Translations under genes and position numbers: made by a program | The notes under the pieces: generated by a model | The model's input: the letters and a program-made list of their open reading frames with translations, nothing else | What the model was told of the DNA's origin: nothing | The model's database searches: none | DNA from: Mercenaria mercenaria | Taxonomy: Eukaryota; Mollusca; Bivalvia; Venerida; Veneridae | Assembly: GCF_021730395.1 (NCBI RefSeq) | Contig: NC_069375.1 | Coordinates: forward strand, 12,051,001 to 12,115,000 | Direction of reading: 5' to 3' | DNA length: 64,000 nucleotides | Shown here: piece by piece, positions 12,301-27,300 of the stretch | Layout: every line of letters starts with the position of its first letter | Numbering within the stretch: position 1 is the first letter of the stretch

Positions 12301-15300
12301 TAATTTAGTAAAACAAGCTTGAACTCCATTCTTTAAACTGCCTGTTTCCAAGCAACTGTATCGTAATAACTTCAAAGAACGGAAATTAGCCAATCTCATG
12401 ATTCCACAAGTGACAACTGACACACTAAACCAGCAAGGTGCGTGGCAAACAAAAGAGGGTGGGCACATATCTTAAACAAGCTATAAAAATGCATATTCAT
12501 GGGTTTTTCTGATTGTTAAATTAAATAATTCGTCCACAAAGAATTGAAATGGTATTTAATAATATTAATAACAGTTTGTCTGAAAATTCTACCGAAAAGT
12601 ATTCAAGTATTTTGGTGAAAAAAGGCACTACATTCAAGTTCATTTTGTAAACTAAAAGAATGACCAGCCAGGAGTACTCAAATATGTAATGAACAAGTAT
12701 CAAGTGGTGGACAGTATTTATAGCTTATATACTGGTAAGTTACGTTCTCATATTTATTTTTCATAGTAAAGTCGTGAAAATTAAGAGAGACTGCAAACTA
12801 GCTGTTGTGATATCACTGTAACTGACAGCTTATCAACATCTAAAAAATCTTTTTTGATCTAAAATATAATGTGTCTTGAGGACACCAGATATCTCTTATT
12901 GTTACTTAGAGCATTTGTGACTGATTTACAAGAACAAATTATCAAGACCTTCGAGTGGTTTGTTGTCTGATTTATCATGGTTCAAAACTTAGATGCACAG
13001 GAATTGAACCACGGGGCGTTACGCCGAGTGGTTAAATATCTAAGCATCTGAATAATGAACAGTGGTAAATAAGACAATAAACCACAAGAAGACCTTTGAT
13101 TGTTCATTGAAATATTTTGATAAAAATTATGATGGGTTTAATTTATCAGAGTAGTAATGAACTGGAAGTCAAGCTGAATTTTGACATCATAACTGATGTC
13201 ATACTGCTCTCTTGCTGGAGGACAAATGCCACCATCAAATAAATTAAGTGTTGATCAATGATCATATTTTATTTTATGTTTTTCGGTGGTTTATCGAAAT
13301 ATAACGGTGAATTATATCCTGATAAACTCACTGGCCACTCAGTGAAAATTATCAAATCTGATACTTGGATTAACGTCAAAAAGTTTACCGAGCATACTGA
13401 AAGCCGGAAACAATATGACGATGACGTCGTTAAAATGACGTCATCTTTGCGATGCTTCCTGATTAAATTTCCCGCAAATTTCGACATTTTATTGAAATAA
13501 ACACAACAAAAGTAGAGTTTTAGACATAAAATAAACAGAAAAATTGTTGGTATCGATGTAATATCACGGTAATTTCACTCGTGAACACCAAAAGTTGTTA
13601 TTTTCACTCGTGGCTGCGCCACTCGTGAAAATATCACTTTTGGTGCCCACTCGGTGAAATTATAACGTGATATTACACCGAAACCAACAATTATCCTCTA
13701 TATAAAATTTATAAATGACTCCAACCAATGCTTTCCAAAGACCAAAATATATTTTTATTCAGCACTTATAGCCTACACCAAATTTCTGCAGAAGGGCATT
13801 CCAGCAGAGTGGGTTTATAGACACTCTTTTTTCTAATCAATCTTACAGATTTCTTGTATTGAAACTTATCAGAAATGAAACAAGAGCTGTCGGAGGACAG
13901 CAACGCTCGACTGTTCAACAGCCTTGTCAATTGAATGAATACAAAAGTCGCAAAAGGGGCATAATTTTGTAAAAATGGGAAAAAGGGTTAAGGAACCTTC
14001 ACAGTGCTTATCAGCTCATGACAGTGGACAAGTGTGTGAAGTTTGAATCCATTCCCATTAGTGGGTACTGAGATACCAGCTAACATACAAAAACTTAACC
14101 AAAAAAAAAAGTCAAAAAGGGGACATAATTTTGAAAAAATGCAAAGTAGAGTTATGGAACCTGCACAGTGCATGTCAGGTCTTGACAGTGACCAAGTGTG
14201 TGAAGTTTCAACCCATTCCTATTAGTGGATACTGAGATACCAGCTTACATACAAAAACTTAACCAAAAACTGCTAAGTTGAAAAAGTGGCAAAATTTTGA
14301 CAAAAATGCAAAGTAGAGTTATGGGACCTGTTTAGTGCATGTCAGATGATGGCAGTGAACAAGTTTGTGAAGTTTCAATCCATTCCCATTAGTGGGTACT
14401 GAGATACCAGCTTACATACAAAAACCTTAACCAAGTCGAAAAAGGGGCATAATTTTGCAAAAAGCAAAATGCAGTGGCTATAGAACCTGTGCAATGTAGG
14501 TCAGTTTATCGCAGTGAATAAGTGTGTGAAGTTTCAATCCATTCCCACAAGTGTTTGCTGAGATACCAGCTTACATACAAAAACTTAACTTTGAACAGTC
14601 AAGCTAAAAAAATCTTTTGTTTAGTTTTGCACAAGTAATCATACACAAGAAAAATATAATTGTAAATTCAACAATATAACAACAGTACCATTCCCAAAGT
14701 TCTTCCTGAATTTCCTACAAGAGGGAATGTGTCTCCACCAGCTTTCAGGGCCTCTATCTGTAAATGATACATTCAAGATTGCATACTGCCAAATTTGCTG
14801 CTGAATGGTGTCACTGAAAGAAATCTTTAACTGGACCACATTTTATATTTTAAACAAAAAGTTAATGTTTCCCTATAATTAATCTTCCCTTTTACTGATA
14901 TATAACATTTAGTGAATATGCAATCCCTCAGTTGCTCATTAAAGAGATACACAGTGCAGTCAAACTAAGGACCATCTCAAAATAAAGACCTGCTCTAAAA
15001 GGCCGCCTGTTACTATTTAAATATAGTAAAATCTCACTACTCCCAAATATTAAGCTACTAAAACCTGGAAGATTGTGTCCATAAACAGAATCATTAATTG
15101 CAAGAGGTTTGGGTTTATGACACAACTTCACATCACAAAAAAAAACTACTGATATTTTTCTGCAAACGTAAATGGACCTCATTCCACTTTTACATAGAGT
15201 AATAAAGAGCATTGCATTTATACAAAACTACTAACCTGTGTTTAGTCAATTGGAAATAAGAACAAAATATCACTTTGGGAAATTAGCTGAAGGGCTGCTT

Positions 15301-18300
15301 ACAGGTGGCAGCCTAAGGACAGGTTTTTCAATACCTTTTCTTTATGTTCAGCATCATTTTCTAGACCGTCTACCTGGAACAGCTTCTTTGCTACACCTAT
15401 ACATGGGAGGTTTAACATCACACCCATATGACATGCTGAACCAAACCCTGTACAATATACAGACATATTTAATGAAACAATTATTTACTCATCTACAAAG
15501 TTCCAACGTCAAGACATTCTATTTTATAAGCTTCTATATTTTTATATACATGAGGTGTAAGTAGCCGTAAATGCATCAGTACATGCTATAACAGATATGT
15601 GTTTGCACACAATTTTTATGTGTGTGGAAACTGTATAAATCTTGACCTTGTACAAACTCAAACATCTCAATTTTTCCCTTTTAAGGGTGACCTTGACCTT
15701 TTAGCTTAAAATACACCATATGGTCTCCGTGGCTGAGTGGTTAAGGTTGCTGACTTCAAATCACCTGCCCCTCATCGATGTGGGTTCGAGCCTCACTCGG
15801 GGCGTTGAATTCTTCATGTGAGGAAGCCATCCAGCTGGCTTACGGAAGGGCGGTGGTTCTACACAGGTGCCCGCTCGTGATGAAATAATGCATGGAGGGG
15901 CACCTGGGGTCTTCCTCCACCATTGAAGCTGGAAAGTCGCCATATGACCTATCATGTGTTGGTGCGACGTTAAATCCAACAAAAATAAAATAAAATAAAA
16001 TACACCATAAACGTCTTGCACAAAACACAATGTCTAGTTCTGTTGAATGTTTGTGACCTGTAACTTGAATATCCATCTACACAAAATGCTGTTTTTGTTT
16101 ATACTTCAGTATGACCTTGATCTTTAAGTTAGGATTATAAGTCTTAAACACCAAAGCCTGTCTTGTAATTTCAAATGATTGTGCCAAGTTATCTGAATAT
16201 TCAAAATTTAATATGTATAACAAAAAGTTATAGAGCAGAGGAGAAAAATACTTAAATCTATGACCAATGTTTGACCTTGAACTTTAAAGTAGGGGTCTTA
16301 AAAGTTACATGTTATTTTGTTGCAGAAAAATTGTGCTAAGCTATTAAATATCCATGTATGCATAAACAGGTAAACAACACACAGAAAAAGTACCTTAAAT
16401 CTTTGAACTGTAAGTGTGACCTTGACCTCTGAGCTAGGAGTCTACATGTTGTCTTGTTATTGTGGTTGTTAGTGCCAAATTATTTAGAAATTTAACTATG
16501 CACGTCAAAGTTACAGATGACATGATTTTGTGCACATACATGCACACGTACAAAGCTCTTGGTTACGAATAAACACAAGACAGAAGTAACACAATATAAC
16601 CCTCATGTTTAATGACAGGGGCAATAAAAAGTTAACATGGGTGAGAAACTTGATCAATTACAAAATTAATTCCATTACAAATTTGTCTTTAAATGTGAAG
16701 TGATATATAGATATCTGACTAACTTTGATAAAAAGCCATGGCTTATTCTAATTTTTATTTTGGCATGACAATTTGTTTTCATAACAAAATAACCAATAAC
16801 AGTAATTCTTTTCATTTCACATAATAATCACCTTCAACTATCTATTCCACTTACTGAAGATGCACACTTTCTGATACTTAATTCACTGCAAGAAATTGGT
16901 GCTTTATTTTTGAGACCAATTTCCATATGCATGAATACTAGAATTCATTTTTGTCCTTATAATTCCTTAATATAATCCTTATAATAAATCTATTTCCACA
17001 CAAAATTTTCACTTCTCAATTATTTTGCTTTTCGCACCAAAAATTTTGAAAATTATCTTTTATCAAATTTTGAATTGGAACCATGAACATCAGACAAGAG
17101 AGGATTTAACTTAAAAAATAAGTGCTGACAACTCAACATTTCATTCATAAATAGTGAAGTTATCACTATTTTTTTTGTAATATTACCACTGTCTGATTCA
17201 GCTTAGATTCAACACTAAAATAAATATACTTTGATATACAAAATGATTGTCATGAGGTTCACCAAAGTATGAATGCTTTGACTGAAAGTGATAATATTGG
17301 AGTTATAACAAATGCAATATTGTTGTAATACTACATCCCCAAAAATGATATACACCTACAAGAGGTTCTAAAATTTTAGGTACCAGGTTCTAGTGTACGA
17401 TTTATTCTGCCTTTGCGACCAGTGTAAATCATGATCAGCCTGCACATCCATGCAGTCTGATCATGATCTGCTCTGTTTGCATTCAATCAGTATACTTTTA
17501 ACAGTTAATGGTACTTTCCAAACTGAAAGATGGACAAGTTCATTAAAGAAATTCAGCAGGGTAAGAGTTAAGGTAGGTCGCTACTTTCCACCCAAATATC
17601 GGCAACATCTCAGATCTTGATGATTTTTGGTATACATGAACACAAATGTATTAGCTTTCGTTTAGTAGTGTTATTCTGTAAATATACACCGTTATTTTTG
17701 ACGTCGAGGCGCCACCTAGCGGCAGATGTAAAACGGCGTCCTTTTTACATTAAATACATCTGATTTTAACATTTATTAACCGATTTTGTAGAATAAAGGC
17801 TTATATCAAAGAGCAGATATTCGGCTGTATAGCATTTGTAAGTATTCAAAGTTGTATTCAATAATAAAAGCAATAACGTTTTATTTCTAAGCCCAAACCC
17901 GGTTTTGACGTCTTAAAATTGCGCCAATTTTGTTAAGTAATGCTGTAAAATTACACTATTTCTGAACGATAGATTTTCTTCATATCTTCAAATTGTGTAG
18001 ACAAATAATACATGATCATATAAATAAAATAAAAAATAGGGGTCAAAGCGTAAGATTTTTTAATATTTTACTTTCTAGATAATACACGGGCGTCATTTAC
18101 GGTTTTATTTTGACGTCGACGTCGAAGTGCATATAGAGGCATTCACATGATAGTTTAACCCTTTTGTAAAATGGAGTTAACGTTTATGATACATTTTGTA
18201 GTAAAAGCATCTGTAACATAAACCAGTCCTGAATATTTTTCAGTATATCCGTCTTTATATACCCGATACATTTATCTCAGTTTCAACATCAATCAGTAGT

Positions 18301-21300
18301 GTCTTTCAATTCGTCAAAATATTTTACAACATCCTTTGCAGTTTTTTCAGGGGCCGATAAAAGCTTGCGAAACAAAATGTACACCCGTCATATCCCGATC
18401 TGTTGTGAAGAATCTTCAAGTGGTTCGTTGAAATACCGGCAGAAGATAACATTTTGGCTTTTGATTTTACAGAACTTTTTTAGCGAGAATTTCGTCGTAG
18501 TTGTTCATATTCTTTTTCTGGTTTTCACTTCTTTCTAATCTTATTTTAATTTCATCCGCTGAATAAGTCTTTATTTTTTCCTCAAAATTGTGAACAGTTT
18601 TCACTAGCTTACTTAACGCAAGTACATCCTAATCTGCACTGTGTGCCTTGTAATAAATCCCTAGTATGTCTTTAACAAGATCATTTTGTTTGTAGCCTTC
18701 GTGGTTCAGTTTTCTTTCAGGATATTCTTTTTTTGTATAAATCTAATGTGTCTCCAAACCCTTCGATACTTGATAGTTCTACCCCATACTTCTTGCATGA
18801 ATTCATTAGGATTTTTTAATCAAACAACACATTGTGTGCCAGCAAAACTGCTTTTCCAAATGGCTCTAAATAGTTTTTAAAGTTTACTAAAGCTGTTCTC
18901 GTATCTATTGACGGCACATATTCACAGTTATAGAACATATTGATCCTGTGTATTTCAATATTTGTTAACTTAGTAACGGCTTTTGGAATTTTACCACATG
19001 GTGGGCAAACATAGGTTTCGAATGTCCGTTCAGATTGAAGTTTTAAAGCAGCTAGTTGAATGATATCTGCATCTACCCCTGAAAAAACGACTACGATTAT
19101 TGTTATTAACATCAAGATTTTCACCTTTAATATAGATTTTTTTCTACCGAACAGTTTAGATGACAGCGTAGATGACAATGAACTGTATTTCACCATCAAC
19201 AAAATTATAAATGTACATACATGATATTTATTTGTTTTCAGTGGATATGAAATAGATTTGATCGACAGGTGATACAATTAAATATTTTTACCAGTGCGTA
19301 GCGCGAGTAAAAATGTTAGTATTGTATAACTCCTCGATGTGATATATCCATATCCATGCTAGTTGCCTTTACCTTAGAAGTTCCAGATGCTGAAAGTGCA
19401 TTCACTGCTCAAAGCCCTAAATCGAATTATACACGCCTAAATGCAAAAACCGCTGAGGATAACGGGCAAGTCACGTGTCACCAAGTATCGTTTAATTATA
19501 TCTATACCTTTTACTTTATACGTGTAACATATAAATGTTTGTACATATGTTCCTCATATTTCCATGTATATCACTGTAAAAGGAATTTGACTTGACTGAC
19601 TCTGACGTAGATGTATTCAGGCTATCACATGCGCACGCAATTAACCTGTTACAGTGCATGTCCGCGTACTGTATCACATAGTGTGCGTGACTGACGTAGT
19701 CTCTCCTAGGATTATTATTATTATCATTATTATTGTTGTTGTTGTTTTTGTATTATTGTATTATTATTATTGAATAATAAAGAATTAAGGTCATACGTAC
19801 TGTGCATATATAACTGCTTCCTTCGTTCTTTTGAGTTGCGGCTGCAGAAACACGATAGTCAAAACTTTCCGAACCTGAGAAATACATAGATTTCGGAGCC
19901 TTTCTTGCAATCAGCTGGTTCATATTTTCTACTAAATCAGTTGACTGTAGTTCAGCAAGTGTTCTGCACATAACAGGTGTTGTATATTTTCCCATAAGGT
20001 CCTCTAGGTCTTTCTTCAAAAAGTCGTCTGCTAAATCCTTGCAGTGTGGAAGGGACTTATGCTTGTAATCCTTCTCTAGTTTGAATCGACACCACTCGTG
20101 ATCAGCACACGCATCATGTGACCCAAATGAATGGGGTACAATGGCCGCGATGCTACAGTGTGCACGTTAATTTGATAGAAAATCTATTCATCTATTCAAA
20201 GTAAAACAATAAAAAGTGTTAGAATTAACTAAAACACTGAAATTTTACTCAAACCTGCAGCGAGTTTGGTATCAATATCAAAGCATCGGGTCACTCCTGA
20301 TCCATCAATGTTGTGCATTTTTCCTGTCGCTACCGAACATATCATAGTACAGCATTTTATGTCTGAAATAGACGCGAGGCCAAATCGTTTCTCCTTTTCA
20401 ATGTCCTACAAATGCAGGTGTTCCCGACAGTTGTGGCAAGATAAGCCACTTGCAAGGAATTCCAATTCCATTATTCTTCGCCCGTGATTCCAGGAAATCT
20501 GATCTTGGGCAGTCTTCAGCATTATCTGTCTGTACAGTACTCAGGTTCTTAAACGAATGTTGTTTTAAAATCTCTCTGCGTTTTTCTTTATTTAACGAAG
20601 AAAATTTCCCCTTTTTTCTTATCATTTTTATCGTTTGCTGTTTATACGTTATGACGTCATTTCCTCAGCAGTGTACAACTTTTTTGCGCAAAAAGTGGAT
20701 GATAAGAATGAAAAGAGAATTGTCAGTTTCAAAAATAAAATATGCTTAAAAGCAGACATTATAAGAACGCATCACATGTCTGCTTGATATACAAATATAC
20801 AATAATGGAAATAAATCGCCATTGTCATTAATAATATTAAAAAAGCATTTTTAGCCTTTTCAATGTTGCATTTGTTAACTTTCGAAAGTTTTTAATTTTT
20901 ACATTCAAGGTCAAGTAGCCAATGTAGCTATATAGCTACTTGACCTTGAATGTAAAAAGGTAAATGACGTCTACAGTAACGTAACACAGATTTCATCTAT
21001 TAATTCATTTTGAAACGATTATATTTTAAAAACTTACGCTTTGACCCCTATTTTTTATTACATTTATAGTTTCCTTTGTCTTTTCACTATATGAGAAAAA
21101 AATTATAGCGAAATCTATCGTTTAGAATTTGGCTTATTTTTCCATTTTCTTTAAAATGCCGTGCGATATTTTTAACAGTTATGGACGTCGGTCGGGAGGA
21201 AAACTGAACTGCAGGACCGTGGAACATCAATAAAACATCTCAAAATCATATTTTCCAGAAAGACGTACTTCAACACAACAATGTACACTTTTAACCAATG

Positions 21301-24300
21301 AAATCGGATAATAAATGTTAAAATCAGATGTATTCAATGTAAAAAAGACGCAGTTTTGCATCTACCGCTAGGTGGCGCTCCGACGTCAAAAATAATGGTG
21401 TATATTTACAGAATAACGCTACTAAACGAAAGCTAATACATTTGTGTTCATGTATACCAAAAATCATCAAGATCTGAGATGTTGCCAATATTTGGGTGGA
21501 AAAGAGCGACCTACCTTAAGTGGACTTGACAGGATTTCAAAGTATACTGAATATAGATAAGATATGAATATTACCTTTTGGATGCAATATACCATTTCCA
21601 TCAACCATAACAACATGAGGAAGGTACTGTGGTTTTTCCTGCTTAAGTTTTTCAAACAGGTCAACAATGAATGGTACCTCTCTGAACCCTAGAAACCCGG
21701 GTATGTATGGCTCAGTGAGTTGTATCATCTGGCAGTCATTATAAACAGTCTGAAGTAACAACACAGGATACTTAAAGGGGAGTTGTACTCTAGAAGTTAA
21801 GGTGTTGGCCACTTAACCAAAGGGTTTTGGGCTCAAGCCCTTTTAGGATCATCATCACACCTTCTCATATGACACCAGTACTGGTTTTTCCAGTAAGCTG
21901 CCTTGAAAGTGGTTCAAATAAGCTTGAAGCTTTCATCACAATCAAGCTAAAATAAATTATAGTATATACTAGCACATGATATCTTCCTCTTTAAAACTGA
22001 CGTATTTTCCATAGGGTGAACACAAGATGTAATTATTTCACCAGTGGCATAGTCACATGAGAAAATGTTAGTAGAGGTAATGTTTTTGATTGAACATTAT
22101 TTTGATCTAACCTGTACAAAAAAACTTTTTTTTTTTTATTTTTTTTTGCCTTTAGACATACCAATTTTATTGCTCTTTGGCAATTAAGTTTTCTATGATG
22201 CAACTGTAACATAAGTCACAAATACACAAAATCAATAGTATTTGGGAAGTGTAACTTAGTTTGTGTCAATCTTTCTACACATGTGAGACTATCACAGTCC
22301 TCTGCTTAAGATCTATTGAATGACGTTATTTGTTGAAAGTTATTTCCCTTTTTCCACAGAGAAGCTACCTGATACTTGCACAGAAAAAGTAAGATTTTGG
22401 TTGAAAAAGTTTGAAATCCAGCTATTAATGGACGTTCCTCTCTACCTCATAAAAACTAGTAACAAATAGAGGTATAAAAGAATGGCATAATTATGAAAAT
22501 GTAGTGATACCTCAAGATCAGGAAACGACAGAACTACAAGTGCAGCACAAGCATTTACATCATCTCCCTTCACAAAGGATATATCAACTCCTGCTATATA
22601 GAATCTCTTCCCTTGCATGTCTGTTAAAAAGGATAAGACAAAGATTAAGTATTCACCAAAATATATAGCATTTACATAGAAAGAAAGTTTCTACAGAATT
22701 GTTCCATCATTACTGAACATGTCAGCATCTTAGAAAGGCATATATTTATTGACTTGTAATGATTTCATTTCACAGACATATAACAAAAAAGAGTCTAATA
22801 ATATAAACTCGAACTTAAGAATATAAACTAGTTTTGTTTCTGGTCGCATGGCCAAAAATATTATGGTTGGCAAGTAGGTAATTTTTTATTGGAGAGGGAT
22901 GGGAGCTGACAAAATTATGTAGCTGGTCAAAATATATAGTCAGTCAGCCTAACAGAAATATGCCTATTATTTTGTCCAGCCCAATCAGGGAGTACCTATG
23001 GTGTAATGTTACCGGTCAAAAAGATCTTTGAATCCCAGACAGTGAGATTTTGAATCCAAGAATTCAGATAAGCTTCAATATCTCTTCATACATGTACCTG
23101 GGCTAAAATATAATTATCTATTGTACATGGTAATTAACCCTTAGCATGCTGGCGGCGATTGGTTTTGCCTTTGCGACCAGTGCAGACCAAGATCAGCCTG
23201 CACATCCGTGCAGGCTGATCATGGTCTGCACTGTTCGCTATTCAGTTAGTAAATTTTCAGTGAACACCCCTTCGAATAATAAATGGTATTGTCCAAACTG
23301 AATGATGGAACAGTCCATTTTAGAAATTTAGCAGGCTAAGGGTTAACTAAATGAAAGAAGAAGACCATATTGACCACTACCACTGGTACTGGCCATAACT
23401 TTCAAATCTTCACTGTCTTCTAGAACCATCTTCTTCTTGAGCTCTTCTTGCTCCCTGGAAGAATAAAACACCAACTATAAAATCATACTATTTTAGACTT
23501 AAAGTATGAATTTTCTAAGCTTGATGATAAATCTCTATTAAGCAGAGCCACAACATTTTATCTGGATATTCATCAGTTAATGTATTCAGCTGAAAATTAT
23601 GGCATGAGCTAATACATGAATACAGCAAAATGAGACTCTAGGGTGAAATGTACAAGTACTTAAATCCTTTAGTACAACTCTGTACAAAAAGGTGCTCATG
23701 ATCAAGTACTTGAAGTCCTTTTACTCAGACCATGTATTTATATACCATGCATTATGTCTGAAATATCAGTCTATATTTAAAGATACTTTTATAATTTGCA
23801 AGAGATGACATTGCATTATATATATATATAGTATGTAACTGGATTTTTTGTGGGAAGACCCCTGTTCACATCAGAATGATGACAGTTCATCACAAACTAG
23901 TAATCATTTACCTTTCCCATTTTTCTCTAACATCGTCAGACAATAGTGTTTCAGCCCTGCTTTGTGGCGTCTCTCTAACCAGACCAAGTGGTTGAGCAAT
24001 ATAACTTGTGCAAAAGTTTCTGAAATATTTGAACAAATAACAGAAAATGATACATAAGATGTCATTCCACAGTCATATCATATAGTACCCTAACATGAGC
24101 ATATAACTATTATTTTTTGACGTATAATACTTGTAATGCTCATAAACTATGTGTACTCATTGTCAAGTTATTTACCTGGTTGCAGTAGGAATCTATAATA
24201 CGCGAGTGGCCCAGAAATCAGGGTGAAATACTGTTAGTGAGTTACTGAAAAGGCTATGGAATAAAACAATAAGGTGTTAGTAATGTATTTGATTTTTATG

Positions 24301-27300
24301 AGAATTAAAACCTTGAATTTTGATTATTAACTGCAAGAACAGAAAATGTGAAAATGTATGGACCCTATTTATTATTAATAACTAGATCTAATAAATGACT
24401 GTTGAAATGACAGCCTTAGAAATACATTACTGTATACCTTTTTCAATGAAATACATTTTAAACAACAGATTGTTTCAAAGTTTGAACTTTAATAAATCTT
24501 CAGCTGATTGTTTCAGACCTTAATATAAAATGAATATGTGTTAATATATTTTTACTCAAGCTACATAGCTTGCAATTCAAGACAAGTGATTTTAAAAATG
24601 ATTGAAAATATCTGGGACAAATTACAATTACTGCGTAATCACTTGTTCAGAAATATATGATTACCGACGGTAGGTTCAGACTAACTGAACTCCCATACAG
24701 CCCCACCAACTTTATTTCTTGGTAAAGAACCCTGGAATCCATATTGACCTTGCACGGTAATTCAAAGAAAATAATATAATGTTATTAATCAAGCAATTTC
24801 ATATTGGCCTTGTTATTTGTCCAAGGGTTGTTGTATGCCTCGGGCCAATACGACTGCCCGAGGACAAATAACTAGGCCAATATGAAATCGCTTGATTAAT
24901 GATAATATTATTATTCAACTTTCAACTGTTGACGGTAACACTGTAAGAACTCTGTGAGTTACCTTATGACAGCTATGTACCCTGAGGTGAAAAATCTTGA
25001 CAAGTTGTTTAGACGTATTTTAGAAATCATGATCATTTTCGCCAGTAAAACAGAATGAGTTGTATGTAGGTACTTGAGAATAATTTTGAGAGATATTTTT
25101 CATGCGACATAATCAAGAGTAACTAGAACTTACCCTATCTTTTGGAATTCCTGTTTATTTTCTTTAGCGAGTATCTTATCATTTGAACTGTGATAAAAAC
25201 TGTTTTAAAAGTCATTTCCTTTTAAGCTGCAAGCAACGAGACACAATATTATATACATATGTGTTGATCAAGATAATACAACCAATCAAGCACATATTAT
25301 ATAGCCCAAAATTGTTTGCAGACCAGTTCACAACTGACACTCTTGTTCGCCAATTTATTCATCCACTTTCCAGCATTTGAATCGCTATTTATCACTGAAC
25401 AATTAGTCCACACTATCAAAATGTCTGTTAAAGATAAGTCTCATCCTTTTAATTAATCTGAGTTTCCATATTTTCTTATTATTTGCCTTGACAACTGCCA
25501 GAATTTCTGACAGGAAACACCTGCATTTTACACAATACCAAATAAGCAAAAGTATCATTGTAATCTCTGAAGACGTACATCCCGCTCAGTCATACTTGGT
25601 TATTTAATGAACATATGTTGGATGATTTTTTGTCAAAATGTGAAAAAATATATAACTCTGATGTAAAACAAAATGGTGTCATTTAAAAATCTAACGGAAG
25701 TGACTTCTCCGTATTGGCCCTCTCTTTTGAACCAATAAAAATGCTTGAATTCTGTATTGGCCCTGTTTTTCTCGTATTGGCCCTGTTTTTCTCATATTGG
25801 CTCAGTTATGTTTTGTATTAGCTCTATCTGTTTCATATGATGTTTGCAATTGATCTAATACAGTGTGTAATATTGTGAAGTTGAATAATAATAATCATTA
25901 TTCTTGGCCATAAAATTGCTGCCTGTCTCAACCTAATCTGAGACAATGAAGTATATACCTCTCCAGTCTGTAATCTATGACTACCTGGATAAATTCTACC
26001 TGTCCTGTCTGTAATCTACGACCACCCAGACAAATTCTACCTGTCCAGTCAATACTTAATCTACAACTACCAGGATAAATTCTACCTCTCCTGTCTGTAA
26101 TGTACATGTACTGCGTCCACCCAGATGAATTCTACCTGCCCTGTCTGTTTTAATTATATGACTTCTCAGATAAATTCTGTCTGTCCTGTATGTAATCTTC
26201 AACCACCAAGATAAATTCTATCTGTCCTATCTGTATTTAAACTATAACTACACAGATAAATTCTAGGATGTGGCTAGGTGTCTGGTAACTGGACCTCTAG
26301 ACCTGGAGTCAAGAGATAAATTCTAGGACATGGCTTTAACGGGTCAGGTAACTGGACCTCTAGACCTGGAGTCAAGAAGTTTAGTAATCAATATAGTCAT
26401 GTACTATTGTGAACTGTATTACCAGTATATAAGGTAATTGCTGGTAAAACTTATGATTAGTAATGTCAAAAAGTTGCTGTTTTTATGTTGTTTTTCATTT
26501 ATAATTAGCTCTCACTTGGGTTCGAGGCATATTGAATATGAAATATTAACAGTGATTTTCCATAGTCGCCCATATTTATTTACTTTAAATATTCAACAAC
26601 TCATGAGCACAATCTATGTCTTAAATACTAAAGAAAACATTAAGTTTATTATTTTAATTCATCAGTACTGAGAAAAACAAGAATTTAATAAAAGCTTCCA
26701 ATTACGGCGTACAAATTTCTATTTATTATTTATCAAATTAGCGATCATATTTTTCCCAGTAATAAATATTAATAAATACTTTTTTCCCTGTCACTTACAA
26801 TTTAAAACAAAGAGAAAAGATAAGATAAATTTTATTTTGAGTCGTCAAGGCAAGTAACAATATAAACATATGCTTTTGAACTGACTATGGAAATATTCAT
26901 ATTGATTACCAAACTTCCAGACAGCCCTGTACCGGTTGTCTAGTGGTCCGGTAACCGGACATATACTGATCTAGCCACTGCCTAAATTCTACAGGTCTAT
27001 CCTGTCTGTATCGTCGCACCACGTAATTTTACGCACACCTATTTCGACGCCATTTTTGTTTTGACCTCGTTCTCGATTAACCTGGGGTTTCCGATGACGT
27101 AGTTACTTGGTGTAATGACAGAAAACATCATGGTTAATTTTACTGATAAAAACGTTGGAAAGTTTAGGATTTGAAGATATTTATCAACTTACATTTACCC
27201 TATACATGATTTTTAATGTTTCTACTAATGCAAATTTTCATCCATTTTAAAAACGTCCCTGTGGAAGCTTAGATTAAAAAAGTTACTGGAAATTTTGTTG

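Larger units (their letters stand above)
17572..21515 (-). mobile_element. 3.9-kb DNA transposon with long terminal inverted repeats
   Basis: Begins GGTAGGTCGCTACTTTCCAC and ends in its complement-like gtggaaaagagcgacctacc, flanked by TTAA at 17568-17571 and 21516-21519. Inverted repeats match well for about 220 bp (through gcgccacctagcgg and acatctgattttaac), with patches to about 480 bp (aaaaaataggggtcaaagcg). Minus-strand transposase and exonuclease remnants lie inside. TTAA duplication fits Kolobok or piggyBac; the protein fits animal Mutator/Kolobok-like transposases. Decayed, non-autonomous now. In ENDOV intron 6. Confidence 0.8.

Noticed and set aside
12115-12468. 117-codon minus-strand frame overlapping ENDOV exon 9
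   Set aside because: Its frame differs from the conserved one; the ENDOV match lies in another frame within 12119-12247.
13258-13500. Overlapping 80- and 72-codon frames on opposite strands
   Set aside because: They lie next to a fold-back repeat inside an ENDOV intron, show no motif, and have no splice logic.
15721-15800. Functional tRNA gene
   Set aside because: Box A and B words are present, but the sequence continues into a SINE body with an A-rich tail and target duplication.
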